This document shows, one piece after another, positions 52,518-61,545 of a stretch of 64,000 nt of DNA (position 1 is its first letter; each line of letters begins with the position of its first letter). The notes under the pieces are model-generated. The model saw only the letters and a list, made by a program, of their open reading frames with translations, did no database searches and had not been told where the DNA came from. This stretch comes from Actinobacteria bacterium OK074. Lineage in GTDB: Bacteria; Actinomycetota; Actinomycetes; Streptomycetales; Streptomycetaceae. Made by a program: the position numbers and the translations under genes. The DNA lies in contig LJCV01000275.1 of the NCBI GenBank assembly GCA_001298575.1, forward strand, positions 62,001-126,000, read 5' to 3'.

Positions 52518-52866
52518 CCACGGCGAACACGCCGACCGATTCCCCTGAAATCGGAAAGGCCATTTCCGGAGCCACAACCCTCGCATCCTCAAATACGACC
52601 GAATACACTCTCCACCTCGGCAACCCGGCCCGAAGAAGTAAGCCATGGCTTTGCCCACCCCGGCACCGGCACCACCGTCGCAGCGACCGATGGAAACGTC
52701 ACATCGTCAAACCCGGGCCCGCCACGGAATCATCCGATCGGAGGAGAAGGGAGATACCTTTCTGCTCAGCCGTTCCCGCCCTTCCGGCTCATGCACCGCA
52801 ACTCGCCCGCGTCCTGCCCGACGCATTATCGGGACCAACCGAGTCTCAAGTCTGGAGATCACCGCT
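52518..52866 (+). other. 349-nt gap between helicase and partner gene
   Basis: AAGGAG at the helicase stop is followed by an open frame beginning ACG (TPTDSPEIGKAISGATTLAS), without a conventional start and losing protein character after about 45 codons. It could be a tiny or decayed gene, or simply a leader. Transcription probably continues into the next gene. Confidence 0.35.
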
Positions 52867-54333
52867 ATGGGCAAACGCGGGCGCCGCCGGGAACGAGAAG
52901 CAACCGGCGGGAAACGCGCGAAGACGCCGCAACTAGTCTTCACAGACCTTCCCGACAGCACCCAGCCCCGGTTGCGTCTCGCACTGAAGCAGGCTTCATC
53001 AGCGAAGGCCCGTGAACTGTGCCACCGATACTGGTCGTTGGACTCAGAAGGTCGCTGGACACACCACGTCGGCGAACTCGGCCACACCACTCAGATCGAG
53101 ACCGCGGTCGCCAACGTCTCGCACGTCCTCCTGCTCACCCACGTCTGCTCGGTCTGCGGGGAGCCCACCCAGGTAACAACGCGGCGGCAGGCACGCCTCC
53201 TCGCAGGACCCCGGCTCGACCGCAGGCCGGCCGGCTACCGCTGTCCTCCTTGCCGAACGGCACAGGCCGACGAACTCAAACAGCGGAACGAGGCGCTCCG
53301 CGCCGAGCAGGAAGAAGCCCAGCAGCGGGCAGAACGCGAACAGCAGCTGCTGACACAGCGGATCGCCGACTTCCGGGAGCAGGAAGACGAACGGGAGCCC
53401 GACCCCGACCCGCAAGTGCAGGACATCGGCGCCGCAGCCGTCGTCGTACTCACCGCGATGCTCCAGCACGCCCACGCCCACCCCATGGGGCCGATTCCCA
53501 GCTTCGAGCAACTTGGCCCGGGCACGTGGACGGGCTTCCCCGAGGAAGACCTGCATGCGGTCAAAGAGCTGTACGCCCGCAACCTGCTCGCCGTACATCC
53601 CAGCGCCCCGGCCGCCGGCACCATGCGGGGCCAGAACGGTGAAATCGGTTACGCGGCGCAGCTGGCGAGCTGGCGGCTGATCGGCGGGACCACACACACG
53701 CAGGCCGTCGTCGACAAAGCCAGGAAATACCTGCAACTGGCGCCCGGAGAAGCAGCTGCAACAGCCCGGCAGGCCCTGAGCACGCTGATCAGGCGTATGG
53801 AGGTGACCGACATGGTGACCTATTTCAACGAGCAGCTGATCGCGGAATACCGCTACCCCGAGGTCCCCCCAGCGCGCGCACACGAACTCGCCACACTCAT
53901 CGAACGCGGCTTCGAGCAGGGCTTCACCACGGGCCAGATGATCTGCCTCGTCTGGCGTGCCGCTGACTCCGCCTCGTCCTGGAAAGAGCGCAAGGGCCTC
54001 GGCCCGGGCGAGGCATCCTCCGCTGCCGTCACCACTCTGGAAGGGAAAATCCTCGACGCGATCGGGCGCCGACAGCCCGTACCCGAGTACGACGCCCGCC
54101 CCTGGCACCTGCCGCTGCCCGCCCTCGCGCCGGGCCGCGACCTGCACACCCGCGTCGCCCGTGTCCGGGACCGCAGCCTGATCGCCCAGTGCGGGAAATG
54201 CGACGAGATGGGATTCATCGACACAGAGGAGGCCGACGGACGGATGGTCCTGATCCGCTGTCTGCACCCGACCGACATTCTCCCCTCCCCTCGATCATTT
54301 CCTGACGAAACCACAGGGCCGGAGGCCACGTGA
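52867..54333 (+). CDS. Zinc-ribbon/coiled-coil protein paired with the Ski2-like helicase
   Basis: 488 aa from ATG 52867 (GGAGA eight bases upstream). It has a basic N-terminus (GKRGRRREREATGGKRAKT), a C4 zinc ribbon at about 95-126 (CSVCG...CPPC), and a charged coiled coil at about 134-178 (ELKQRNEALRAEQEEAQQRA). A helical domain at 190-420 follows, then a second zinc site near 442-465 (CGKC...C). No catalytic motif is visible. It probably binds nucleic acid and directs the helicase. No named family recognised. Confidence 0.8.
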   Translation: MGKRGRRREREATGGKRAKTPQLVFTDLPDSTQPRLRLALKQASSAKARELCHRYWSLDSEGRWTHHVGELGHTTQIETAVANVSHVLLLTHVCSVCGEPTQVTTRRQARLLAGPRLDRRPAGYRCPPCRTAQADELKQRNEALRAEQEEAQQRAEREQQLLTQRIADFREQEDEREPDPDPQVQDIGAAAVVVLTAMLQHAHAHPMGPIPSFEQLGPGTWTGFPEEDLHAVKELYARNLLAVHPSAPAAGTMRGQNGEIGYAAQLASWRLIGGTTHTQAVVDKARKYLQLAPGEAAATARQALSTLIRRMEVTDMVTYFNEQLIAEYRYPEVPPARAHELATLIERGFEQGFTTGQMICLVWRAADSASSWKERKGLGPGEASSAAVTTLEGKILDAIGRRQPVPEYDARPWHLPLPALAPGRDLHTRVARVRDRSLIAQCGKCDEMGFIDTEEADGRMVLIRCLHPTDILPSPRSFPDETTGPEAT

Positions 54334-54458
54334 GTACACCGTCGACGATCTCAACGAAAGGATTCACACCAGCTAATTCACGAACCTATGAGGTCAATTC
54401 CCAGAACCGTCACGCCAATTCTCTGCAACCGCCAGCATAATAGGCCGAGTTTCCGGTT

Positions 54459-54848
54459 CTAGAAGTAGATCCCCCGAAATGTCCCGTCGAAACCAAGTTT
54501 CTGGACGACGGCCTCACCGCTGGATTGGTATTCCACCGGCGGTCCCCCCTTGCTGGCCTCGAACCACATGGGGGTGAGTTCAGGCTCACGCCACTCGTTT
54601 CCGCAACGGCATCGTACGTAGACGGCGTCCTCCACCATGAGGATCAGCCAGTCCTCACGGGCACTGCACTGGGTGCAGACCACGGGGATCCCGGCGACCG
54701 ACAGAGGGTCCCGGTGCGGGAAAGCCTGACCCACCACTTCGGTCGGCGCAGGAAGGCGAAGCTCCAGAGGGATGTCTGAACACCCGGCGGCATCAGCAGT
54801 CGGCACTCCCTCCAGGGCACCGTCGCTGTCGCTGCTGTATGGGTCCAT
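54459..54848 (-). CDS. Small zinc-ribbon protein
   Basis: 129 aa from ATG 54848 (GAAGGGAA upstream). The C-terminal half holds a CTQC...CRCG zinc ribbon around residues 58-81 (IPVVCTQCSAREDWLILMVE, VYVRCRCGNEWREPELTP). The N-terminal 35 residues are acidic. Its promoter region abuts the left end of the IS21 element, so expression may be altered by the insertion. It is the third zinc-binding protein gene of the island. Confidence 0.7.
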   Translation of the reverse strand: MDPYSSDSDGALEGVPTADAAGCSDIPLELRLPAPTEVVGQAFPHRDPLSVAGIPVVCTQCSAREDWLILMVEDAVYVRCRCGNEWREPELTPMWFEASKGGPPVEYQSSGEAVVQKLGFDGTFRGIYF

Positions 54849-55036
54849 TGCGGTCGTTCCCTTCTGCCTGGTGCCCGCCATCGTCTGTGGAATACCGGCG
54901 TCGTGTCCACTCCTCAACTCTTTAGCCCGTCGCTGTCAACGCTCTCGCAAAGTTGAACCCCTGTGAGTCCCGGAAAATTGACCCCCGGGGTTGTGCGGTT
55001 GGTAGGGCAGTGCAGCCGACCGGGCACCATTGGCGC

Positions 55037-55276
55037 ATGGAAGACGATCTCCCGACCGTGACGGTGCGCCTGTGGCGTGCGGATGCCATCGTGTTGTTCG
55101 ACTGGCTGATGAGCACGGACCTCGATTCCGTGCCGGTCACGCATCCGGCTCAGAAGCAGGCCCTAGTCGACTTGCTGTCGCGTCTGGAGTGGGCCGCTGA
55201 GGGTGATGTGACCGGGGCGACTGCCGAGGAGATAGCCGCAGCTCAGCAGGAGGTCGCCCGGGACATGGGCTGGTAG
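55037..55276 (+). CDS. Small passenger protein inside the IS21 element
   Basis: 79 aa from ATG 55037. It reads DDLPTVTVRLWRADAIVLFD, then WLMSTDLDSVPVTHPAQKQA, LVDLLSRLEWAAEGDV and EEIAAAQQEVARDMGW. It lies between the left end of the element and istB, convergent with istB and one base from its stop. It is an extra gene beyond the usual istA-istB pair. Function unknown; a role in controlling transposition or a selfish trait is conceivable. Confidence 0.7.
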   Translation: MEDDLPTVTVRLWRADAIVLFDWLMSTDLDSVPVTHPAQKQALVDLLSRLEWAAEGDVTGATAEEIAAAQQEVARDMGW

Positions 55277-55277
55277 T

Positions 55278-56099
55278 TCAGCCGTGGTGGGCGCGGTTCT
55301 CCTTGGCCAGGAGTTCGCGTCGTTGCCGGGTTCGGTAGGAGTCTCCGGTGAGAGTGAGGACCTCGGCGTGGTGAACCAGGCGGTCGATCATGGCGGCCGC
55401 GACGACGTCGTCGGAGAAGGTCTCTCCCCAGCGCCCGAAGGGCAGGTTCGAGGTCACCATCACCGAGCCCTGCTCATAGCGCGAGGCTATGAGCTGGAAG
55501 AACAGGTTCGCGGCGTCCTGGTCGAAGGGGATGTAGCCGACCTCGTCGATGATGATCAGCTTGTAGCGGCGGATCTTCTTCAGCTCTGCTTCCAGCCGGC
55601 CTGAGTGGTGGGCCTCGCCCAGCCGGGAGATCCAGTTGCTGGCCGTGTCGAACAGGACCGAGTGACCGGCATGGGCGGCCTTGACCCCGAGTCCGATAGC
55701 CAGGTGAGTCTTCCCGATCCCGGGCGGCCCGAGGAGGATCACGTTCTCTGCCTTCGCGACGAACGTGCCGGTTGCCAGATGTGCGAGAACGTCACGCCGG
55801 AGTGACGGCAGGTGGTCCAGGTTGAAGTCCTCCAGGGTCTTGACCTGCGGAAAGTGGGCCGTGCGGATCCGCATCGTGGTGCCCTTGGACTCCCGGTCGG
55901 CGACCTGCCGCTGCAGCAGCGCGGCCAGGTACTCCTCGTGGGACCAGTTCTGGTCGCGGGCCTGGTCGGCCAGTTCCTCCCAGAAGGCGCCGATGGTGGG
56001 CATCTTCAGGACCCTGGTGAGGTAGGCGAGCATGGACGGCATGCCGTCCTTCGGCGTGCTCGCCGTGGTGGCCGACTTGGGCTTGGTGGCTGTGCTCAC
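55278..56099 (-). CDS. istB: IS21 transposition helper ATPase IstB
   Basis: 273 aa from GTG 56099, two bases after the istA stop region. Walker A GPPGIGKTHLAIGLG is near 124-138 and Walker B KLIIIDEVGYIPF near 180-192; VMVTSNLPFGRWGETFSDD is a typical sensor region. It assembles on DNA and selects the target for IstA. Standard length. Confidence 0.93.
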   Translation of the reverse strand: MSTATKPKSATTASTPKDGMPSMLAYLTRVLKMPTIGAFWEELADQARDQNWSHEEYLAALLQRQVADRESKGTTMRIRTAHFPQVKTLEDFNLDHLPSLRRDVLAHLATGTFVAKAENVILLGPPGIGKTHLAIGLGVKAAHAGHSVLFDTASNWISRLGEAHHSGRLEAELKKIRRYKLIIIDEVGYIPFDQDAANLFFQLIASRYEQGSVMVTSNLPFGRWGETFSDDVVAAAMIDRLVHHAEVLTLTGDSYRTRQRRELLAKENRAHHG

Positions 56100-56102
56100 G
56101 TA

Positions 56103-57356
56103 TCACTTCGCTTTCGTGGAGGGCGGGTTGAAGTCCACGCCGAACAGGGCGTCGTAATCGGGCAGGGCCCGCAGGACGACGGCATGGCCGTCGGCGTGCT
56201 GGCGGATCGCTGCCTGACGTCGTTGGCGGTCCAGCACGAGGGCTTCGCGCATCTTCGCGGCGGTGGCCGCGTGGGCCGGATCGGTGATGACTCCCTGCCT
56301 GGCCCAGGACCGGGGGTGATGGGCGACGACGCGGCCGTCGCAGTAGACGGTCACGGTGTCCAGGGAAGCGGTGACGTCGACGAAACGGCCGATGGCCTGC
56401 GGGTCGACCGAGTAGTCGACAGTGTCGACGCGGACGTAGTAGTCCCGGCCGAGCCGGATCCGGTGGTTCAGGCCGATCGGTGGGGTGACCGGCGGCAGCG
56501 GGATCATCGCCAGGTAGTCGGTCTCCAGCAGGTCGACCGGCCGGCCCTGGATCGACCGTACTGTCCGCGAGTTCGCGCGGACGAGCCAGTCGTCCAGTTG
56601 CTGGTTGAAGTCCGCGGGCGAGGAGAACTGGCGGCCGGGCAGGAACGAGGTCTCCAGGTACTGGTTGTTCCGCTCGACCAAACCCTTGAACTCCGGATCC
56701 CGCGGCGGGGCGAGCTTGATCCTGATGGCCAGGGTGCCGGCGAAGGCTGCCGCCGGGGCTGTCACCTTCCCCGTCCCGCCGATGGCGGCCTCGCGGTCCC
56801 AGACCAGCATCTTCGTGACACGGCCGATGCCGTGGATCAGGGACCACATGCCGGACAGGATGTCGCCGGCCTGCCGGGACGGGATCATCACCGCGGTCAT
56901 GAAACGGGAGAAGCCCAGCGTCATCACGAGCACCGGCAGCACTCGCTGCTGTCCGGACCCGACCTGCACCTTCGTCTCCGGGAACCACAGGTCGCACTGG
57001 GTGACCTCTCCGGGGTCGTAGGCGACCCGATCGACCGGGTCGATGCCCACATACTCCGGCCGGACCACTGCCAGCCGCTTGCGCAGCGGCGGCAGCGAGT
57101 ACGGCCAGCCGATCCGCTCGGCGATCACCGGCGCCGGCATCCGCGGCCATTCCCGCAGAAGAGCCCGCATCTGCGGCTCGTAGGCGTCGGCGACCTGGCC
57201 CCGCGGAGCCCGCTCGTACTTCGGCGGTCGGTCGGAGTTCAACGCGGCCCGCACCGTGTTCCGGGCCACCCCCAGCCGCCGCGCGATCTCTTTGATGGGC
57301 ACACCCTCCGCCCGATGCAAACGGCGTATCTCTGCCCAGTCCTCCACGTTCAGCAC
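56103..57356 (-). CDS. istA: IS21 transposase IstA
   Basis: 417 aa from an initiation codon at 57356. An N-terminal HTH (VPIKEIARRLGVARNTVRAA) precedes a DDE core: QCDLWFPET (Asp), MLVWDREAAIGG (Asp) and FKGLVERNNQYLE (Glu). The C-terminus has a beta region (VTVYCDGRVVAHHPRS). Intact and of standard length. Confidence 0.93.
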   Translation of the reverse strand: MLNVEDWAEIRRLHRAEGVPIKEIARRLGVARNTVRAALNSDRPPKYERAPRGQVADAYEPQMRALLREWPRMPAPVIAERIGWPYSLPPLRKRLAVVRPEYVGIDPVDRVAYDPGEVTQCDLWFPETKVQVGSGQQRVLPVLVMTLGFSRFMTAVMIPSRQAGDILSGMWSLIHGIGRVTKMLVWDREAAIGGTGKVTAPAAAFAGTLAIRIKLAPPRDPEFKGLVERNNQYLETSFLPGRQFSSPADFNQQLDDWLVRANSRTVRSIQGRPVDLLETDYLAMIPLPPVTPPIGLNHRIRLGRDYYVRVDTVDYSVDPQAIGRFVDVTASLDTVTVYCDGRVVAHHPRSWARQGVITDPAHAATAAKMREALVLDRQRRQAAIRQHADGHAVVLRALPDYDALFGVDFNPPSTKAK

Positions 57357-57400
57357 CCTCCAAGAGTGATCAAGGGGGTCAAAATTGCGAGAGCGTCAGA

Positions 57401-58012
57401 GGGTCAGTCTTACGGGAGCGTCGACAGTCGCATGGCGAGAACCTGGTTCCAACTCATGACCCATCGGTTCAGGGACGAGAGAAGGAGCAACTGCCCGTAC
57501 GCCAAGCCAACGCTACGCCGCCTGCCGCGCGGCCTCCGGGGCGCCGAGCAGCACCTGGTGACGGTCCGGCGTACCGAAGCCTGCCCTGGAGGTCGTTCGG
57601 CATGTTCCGGCACTCGCCGCGCCGACCCGGCGCAGCAGCTCGGCCGAGTCGGTCTTCCCCACCGCCGGGGTAACGCGTCCGCCACGACCGGTCCGCGTCT
57701 CTTCCGGGCCCTGGCCATGGACGTGATCCTGCCGCAGCGCCTCGCCCGGCCGGGACGATTACGCTCCGGCAGCCCGTAGAAGTGACGGTGGGGCTCCTGC
57801 TGACGCCGTTGGCATCGACCACTTACGCGGGAGACGGAGGCTCATTGGCCGTACGTGACCACCCGATCGATGACGGCCGCCGCTGAACGGGACGCCCGCG
57901 CGCTCCCGTAGGTATCTCTCGGACGTGGGCCGCACTGGGCGGCGATCCACTGGGAGGGCAGGGAGGGACTGCACCTTCGGGCTGCCGTACGGCAGCCCCA
58001 TCGGCTCTCCGG
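57401..58012. other. 612-nt gap between the IS21 element and the next gene
   Basis: A minus-strand open frame (about 57524-57760) has natural composition in part (KTDSAELLRRVGAAS, RHQVLLGAPEAARQAA) but no start codon, so it may be the 3' end of a gene cut off by the IS21 insertion or by decay. A palindrome is listed separately. Nothing else convincing. Confidence 0.35.
57979..57998. terminator. 20-bp perfect palindrome
   Basis: GGGCTGCCGT and its exact complement meet without a loop, 15 nt after the stop of the minus-strand gene at 58013. It is likely a terminator for that gene. Confidence 0.6.
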
Positions 58013-58348
58013 TTACCTCACGGCCCTTACCGCCCGAAGCCCCCGGTCCGCGCTGTTCCCCGGCTTCTCCGGCACCACTACCTCCGCCCGACGCTCCGTG
58101 TTCGGGTAGTAGTCGAACGTCTCGGCCACTGCCGGGTGCTCCTGGAACACGGCATCGTCCAGCGCCGTGCGCGCTGCGTCCAACGCCTCGATCGCCACCT
58201 CAAGCCGCTTCGCCGGAAACGCCCTCGGTCCTGTCCGCGGGTACGCGTTCGACAAGGTGACCTGTTCCCTCACCAACTGGTCCCGCACGCCGGAGAGTAC
58301 CTGCCCCAGGCGCAGGTGCTCGGGATGGGAGAGACCGCGCTTCGTCAT
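58013..58348 (-). CDS. Helical hypothetical protein
   Basis: 111 aa from ATG 58348 (GAGGAA eight bases upstream). Helical core: RLGQVLSGVRDQLVREQVTL, then AKRLEVAIEALDAARTALDD, followed by a Tyr/Pro/Arg-rich end. Size and helical pattern fit small partner proteins; no family assigned. A palindrome terminator follows. Confidence 0.65.
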   Translation of the reverse strand: MTKRGLSHPEHLRLGQVLSGVRDQLVREQVTLSNAYPRTGPRAFPAKRLEVAIEALDAARTALDDAVFQEHPAVAETFDYYPNTERRAEVVVPEKPGNSADRGLRAVRAVR

Positions 58349-58381
58349 CGTGCTGTTCCTCGGCTCGGGGGTGGGCGCAGC

Positions 58382-58717
58382 CTACTCGCTCGCCTCAACA
58401 GACCGTGTCCTGTACGGGTGTCCGCCGGCTTTCAACCGTTGTGGACGACTCGGCGCAGCTGGGCCTGTGCCAGTGCCTCCTGATCGTCTCCACCGGCCGC
58501 GATACCCCTTGGCGACCGGTACGGCCTGCGGCAACACGGCTGTCTCCCGCTTCGCGACCACGGGCAAGCGGCCCGCCACGGACGCCTCCTCTCCTGACCA
58601 GTCGTCTCCGTCTACGGGACGACGCAGGTCGTGGACGGTTTTCCCTTGGGCCAGGCGAGGGCCTAGAAGCGGACAAGGCTGCCCCCCCTTCCTACCACCG
58701 AGTAGTGGAAATCCCAT
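58382..58717 (-). CDS. Possible small hypothetical protein
   Basis: About 111 aa from ATG 58717, with only a weak GGAA upstream. It reads LAQGKTVHDLRRPVDGDDWS, then ASVAGRLPVVAKRETAVLPQ, basic towards the end. It would precede 58013-58348 by 33 nt. Composition is borderline, so it may be chance. Confidence 0.3.
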   Translation of the reverse strand: MGFPLLGGRKGGQPCPLLGPRLAQGKTVHDLRRPVDGDDWSGEEASVAGRLPVVAKRETAVLPQAVPVAKGYRGRWRRSGGTGTGPAAPSRPQRLKAGGHPYRTRSVEASE

Positions 58718-58813
58718 TTCCGTACACGCCCGCTAATGCGCGGAACGCCTCATCCGGTTCCCGGCACCAGCGAACTCGGGCTATCAAGGCGGAGCGACTT
58801 CCGGACCGCCCAG

Positions 58814-60010
58814 CTACGACCCGGCGTGCGCGGCGACCGCCGAGCCGCGCGCCTTGGGCAGAACGATGCCCTGGGCCTGAGCGGCCGGCCCCGGGCGCAG
58901 TGTCCACGGGACCGGGGCGGTATCGGTCAGCCACTCATTCGCCAGCAGACGCCGCACGATGAAGCCGCGCAGCGACCGTTTCAGGTCCCACCCCAGCTCC
59001 GAGCACAACTGGCCGTACGAGGGGCCGTGTCCGTGTTCGGACCGGAAGGTCACGGTGAACTCGGCCGCCAGGGGGCCGCGGTCGGGGTGTGCGTTTTTCC
59101 ACTCACCGTAGGCGGCCTTGACGTTCTTGGAGAAGAACTGGGAGCGGGCGGGCGTCATGAACGCCTCAGCGACCCGTTCCGGGCGGAGAGCGCACACGGC
59201 GCAGTACTCGACGCTCTCGACGTGCCGTCGCAGTGCGGGGGTGACCGTGCTCTTCCACTGTGCCCATGCGCCGGCGTCGAACTGGAACTCCGGAGCTGAA
59301 GGGGGTGCGGCCTTGGTGTCGCCCGTCGAAGGCTCGGCCGCGTGTTCCCCCAGGGTGGGAGGGCGCATGCCCGCCAGGTGGCGTACGGCGGGGTCGAGGA
59401 GGTAGCGGTCCTCGGACAGCTCGGCGAGGAAGCCTTTGTGCAGGAGGTCCGGCAGGGCGGCCCGGCACGCTTCGGGAAGGTCCGGCGGGATCCGTCCAAG
59501 AAGCCTGGACGTGCTGTGTGCGGCGAGGAACGCCCCGGCCAGTCGCGCGGCCGGAGGAAGCTTCTTGAGCGGCTTGGCGGACAACGTCTTGGTGGTCCAT
59601 CCGGACACCCGCGAACGGACGTTCTCCCCGAAGGGAAGAGGATGACCGGCTTCCCGCGCCAGGTCCGGGATAGTGACGGGGACCGGCGTTGAGGGATCGC
59701 CATCGAAGATCGCTTCATCCATCTGCCAGCCCAGGCCGCGAAGAGCCTCAACGGCACCACGTGCATCGTCCAGCCGCAAAGCGGACAGGTCCATCCCGGC
59801 GAGGTTGCCGGTGCCGCCCCGCGCCGCCCGGATGGCCGCCACCACCGCGACGAGCTGCGCATCGGGACTGGACAGGGCCAGTGAGGCCACGTAGCTCAAC
59901 AACGTGCGCGCCGCTTCGCCTTGTGGACTCGTCAGGAGGAAGGGCAACGGCTGAGGCTTTTCGGCCGGGGCAGCGCTGGCATTGCCCGGGCTGGATGCGG
60001 TTTTCGGCAC
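58814..60010 (-). CDS. Hypothetical protein, possible replication or DNA-binding role
   Basis: 398 aa. Helical domains: EAARTLLSYVASLALSSPDA, then DARGAVEALRGLGWQMDEAI (winged-helix-like), RLAGAFLAAHSTSRLLGRIP, and a C-terminal module with CAVCALRPERVAEAF and YGQLCSELGWDLKRSLRGFI, then VRRLLANEWLTD. The last part has HTH character (LCSELGWDLKRSLRGF). The first 20 residues and the tail are low complexity. It is divergent from the wHTH-like gene at 60238. I do not recognise a family. Confidence 0.7.
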   Translation of the reverse strand: MPKTASSPGNASAAPAEKPQPLPFLLTSPQGEAARTLLSYVASLALSSPDAQLVAVVAAIRAARGGTGNLAGMDLSALRLDDARGAVEALRGLGWQMDEAIFDGDPSTPVPVTIPDLAREAGHPLPFGENVRSRVSGWTTKTLSAKPLKKLPPAARLAGAFLAAHSTSRLLGRIPPDLPEACRAALPDLLHKGFLAELSEDRYLLDPAVRHLAGMRPPTLGEHAAEPSTGDTKAAPPSAPEFQFDAGAWAQWKSTVTPALRRHVESVEYCAVCALRPERVAEAFMTPARSQFFSKNVKAAYGEWKNAHPDRGPLAAEFTVTFRSEHGHGPSYGQLCSELGWDLKRSLRGFIVRRLLANEWLTDTAPVPWTLRPGPAAQAQGIVLPKARGSAVAAHAGS

Positions 60011-60237
60011 GACACGTCCAACGCGTGCCGAGGACCCGGGTCACTGCGCATCCCCCTCTGGGGTGACGGCGCACCGCCCCTGTCACTCCAGCAGCGCAGC
60101 GGCAAGATCCATGGAGTACGCGCCAAGGGCCGGAATCTGTCGGCGACTGCCGGTGTCCACTCCAACGTCCAGCGTCTCGACGAGCGCCGAGCAGGTGATG
60201 CTGGATACCGACCTGCTCTCCTTCTCGTTGTCCGGCC

Positions 60238-60804
60238 ATGCAGACATGCACATGCGATCACGTCCTCTGCCAGGGGCCGGGCCTCCTGGCGGCCGACTTC
60301 CACTATCGGCACCAGTTGCGCGCCGCCGAGCAGCCCGGTGCGAAGAAGCGCCGGCGCTCCGCAGGGGACGGCCACATCCTGCACCTGTTGCTGCGTCTGG
60401 CAACGAAGCTGGAGAAGGACTCTCCTGTCCTCCTCAACTACGCGGACGAAGCAGCGGAGTTGGACACCGACGAGGACACCGTGCGGGCGAGAATCGCGTG
60501 GCTGGTGGAGCATCGCTATCTCGCCCTGGACGGCCAAGTGGGGGGACTCGCCAGGCTCTGGGTGAACCCGGCGGTGGCCTTCCGCGCGGGGAAGACGGAC
60601 CCTCGGATCGCCGCCGCACGACACCGGTTCCCGTACATCGTCATCGATGAGAAGGAGATGGCGGCAGAACAGCCCGTCCACGTCTCGGAGTACGACGAGG
60701 AGGGCTGGGAGCTGGTCTACCGGAACAATGCGGAGCAGTTTGAGGACCCGCCTCGGTTCCCCTTCGGATGCCCGCTCCACGGTCCCGCCGACATGAGCCA
60801 GTAG
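60238..60804 (+). CDS. Winged-helix hypothetical protein
   Basis: 188 aa from ATG 60238 (no clear ribosome binding site, so the N-terminus is tentative). Residues 40-105 form a winged helix (HILHLLLRLATKLEKDSPVL, DTDEDTVRARIAWLVEHRYL). The rest is acidic alpha/beta (YIVIDEKEMAAEQPVHVSEY). It is divergent from 58814-60010 across a 227-nt region that could hold an operator for both. Probably an element regulator. Confidence 0.65.
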   Translation: MQTCTCDHVLCQGPGLLAADFHYRHQLRAAEQPGAKKRRRSAGDGHILHLLLRLATKLEKDSPVLLNYADEAAELDTDEDTVRARIAWLVEHRYLALDGQVGGLARLWVNPAVAFRAGKTDPRIAAARHRFPYIVIDEKEMAAEQPVHVSEYDEEGWELVYRNNAEQFEDPPRFPFGCPLHGPADMSQ

Positions 60805-60931
60805 ACGGTCACGGTGCAGCTTGAAGCGGCGTCCGCGAAGAGAGCTGCCTCTTGGGCGAGTTGGACCTCGACTTGGACCTGGACCTCAACCTGCCGGTTT
60901 CTCCCGCTGTGAGGTACTCCGGGGCGCCGGC

Positions 60932-61162
60932 TCACTGCCGCCCGTCCAGGACTCGGGCCTGGCGGCGCAGTTCGACCCGCGCCGCCGGCACCCGACCGGG
61001 GTGCGAGAAGTACGGGTGCCACAGCAGACGCGCGGACAGTACCTGCAGACGGCGGCGCAGGGCGGCGGGGGACGCCGGGCGCGGTACGGCGAGTGCCGCG
61101 TACGTGCGTTGCCAGTCCGCCTGGAGCTCGATCAGGTCCGGAGGGAAGGGTGCGTTCACCAT
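60932..61162 (-). CDS. Small basic hypothetical protein
   Basis: 76 aa from ATG 61162. Helical and Arg-rich: PDLIELQADWQRTYAALAVP, then ALRRRLQVLSARLLWHPYFS and AARVELRRQARVLD. Similar small proteins accompany mobilisation genes in actinobacteria, but function is unknown. It follows the gene at 61219-61545 by 56 nt. Confidence 0.6.
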   Translation of the reverse strand: MVNAPFPPDLIELQADWQRTYAALAVPRPASPAALRRRLQVLSARLLWHPYFSHPGRVPAARVELRRQARVLDGRQ

Positions 61163-61218
61163 GAGCCCAATTGATACACATGTTCGATTTCCAGGCCAAG
61201 CCGACCGGCCGTCTCTGT

Positions 61219-61545
61219 TCAGCGGCAGTCGAACGGGACAGTGCCACTCCCCCGGATCGGCAGAACCCCGGCCGCCAGATCGCCCCCGCCCTGGAAAGTG
61301 AACGGGGCCACCAGCCCGCCGTCCGGGCGCAGTGCCAGGGTCTGCGCCTGGTAGATGGCGAACGCGTCTGTCTCTCCGGAGGCGCGCAGAGTGCCGCCCC
61401 AGTTGATTCCGTCGGTGCCGACCAGGCTTGAGCTGGCGAAGGAGCGGACCCTTCGGGGCGGGGTCCGCGTGCACCACAACTTGGCGTGTACCTCGTACTC
61501 CACTCCGTCGGCGATGACGACCGCCGCTCCGTCGTAGCTGCCCAT
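61219..61545 (-). CDS. Small beta-rich hypothetical protein
   Basis: 108 aa from ATG 61545 (or GTG 61554 three codons upstream). Alternating strands: GSYDGAAVVIADGVEYEVHA, then GINWGGTLRASGETDAFAIY and LRPDGGLVAPFTFQGGG, ending FDCR. The opening resembles DUF4873-type barrels, but the match is loose. Same strand as the relaxase upstream, with a 259-nt gap. Confidence 0.6.
   Translation of the reverse strand: MGSYDGAAVVIADGVEYEVHAKLWCTRTPPRRVRSFASSSLVGTDGINWGGTLRASGETDAFAIYQAQTLALRPDGGLVAPFTFQGGGDLAAGVLPIRGSGTVPFDCR

Larger units (their letters stand above)
54955..57400 (-). mobile_element. IS21-family insertion sequence
   Basis: About 2.44 kb with istA and istB on the minus strand and a small plus-strand gene. 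The ends are imperfect inverted repeats: left TGTGAGTC...AATTGACCCCC (54962 onward), right its partner ending at about 57398 (GGGGGTCAAAATT...GCGTCA). Exact borders and the target duplication could not be fixed. Both transposition genes are intact. Confidence 0.85.

Noticed and set aside
50442-52658. 738-codon minus-strand frame opposite the Ski2-like helicase
   Set aside because: The plus strand has all SF2 motifs in order; the antisense frame has none.
60840-60895. Tandem GGACCT/GACTTG-like hexamer repeats near the end of the 60238-60804 gene
   Set aside because: The few short imperfect copies in a small convergent gap are too weak to call iterons or a binding array.
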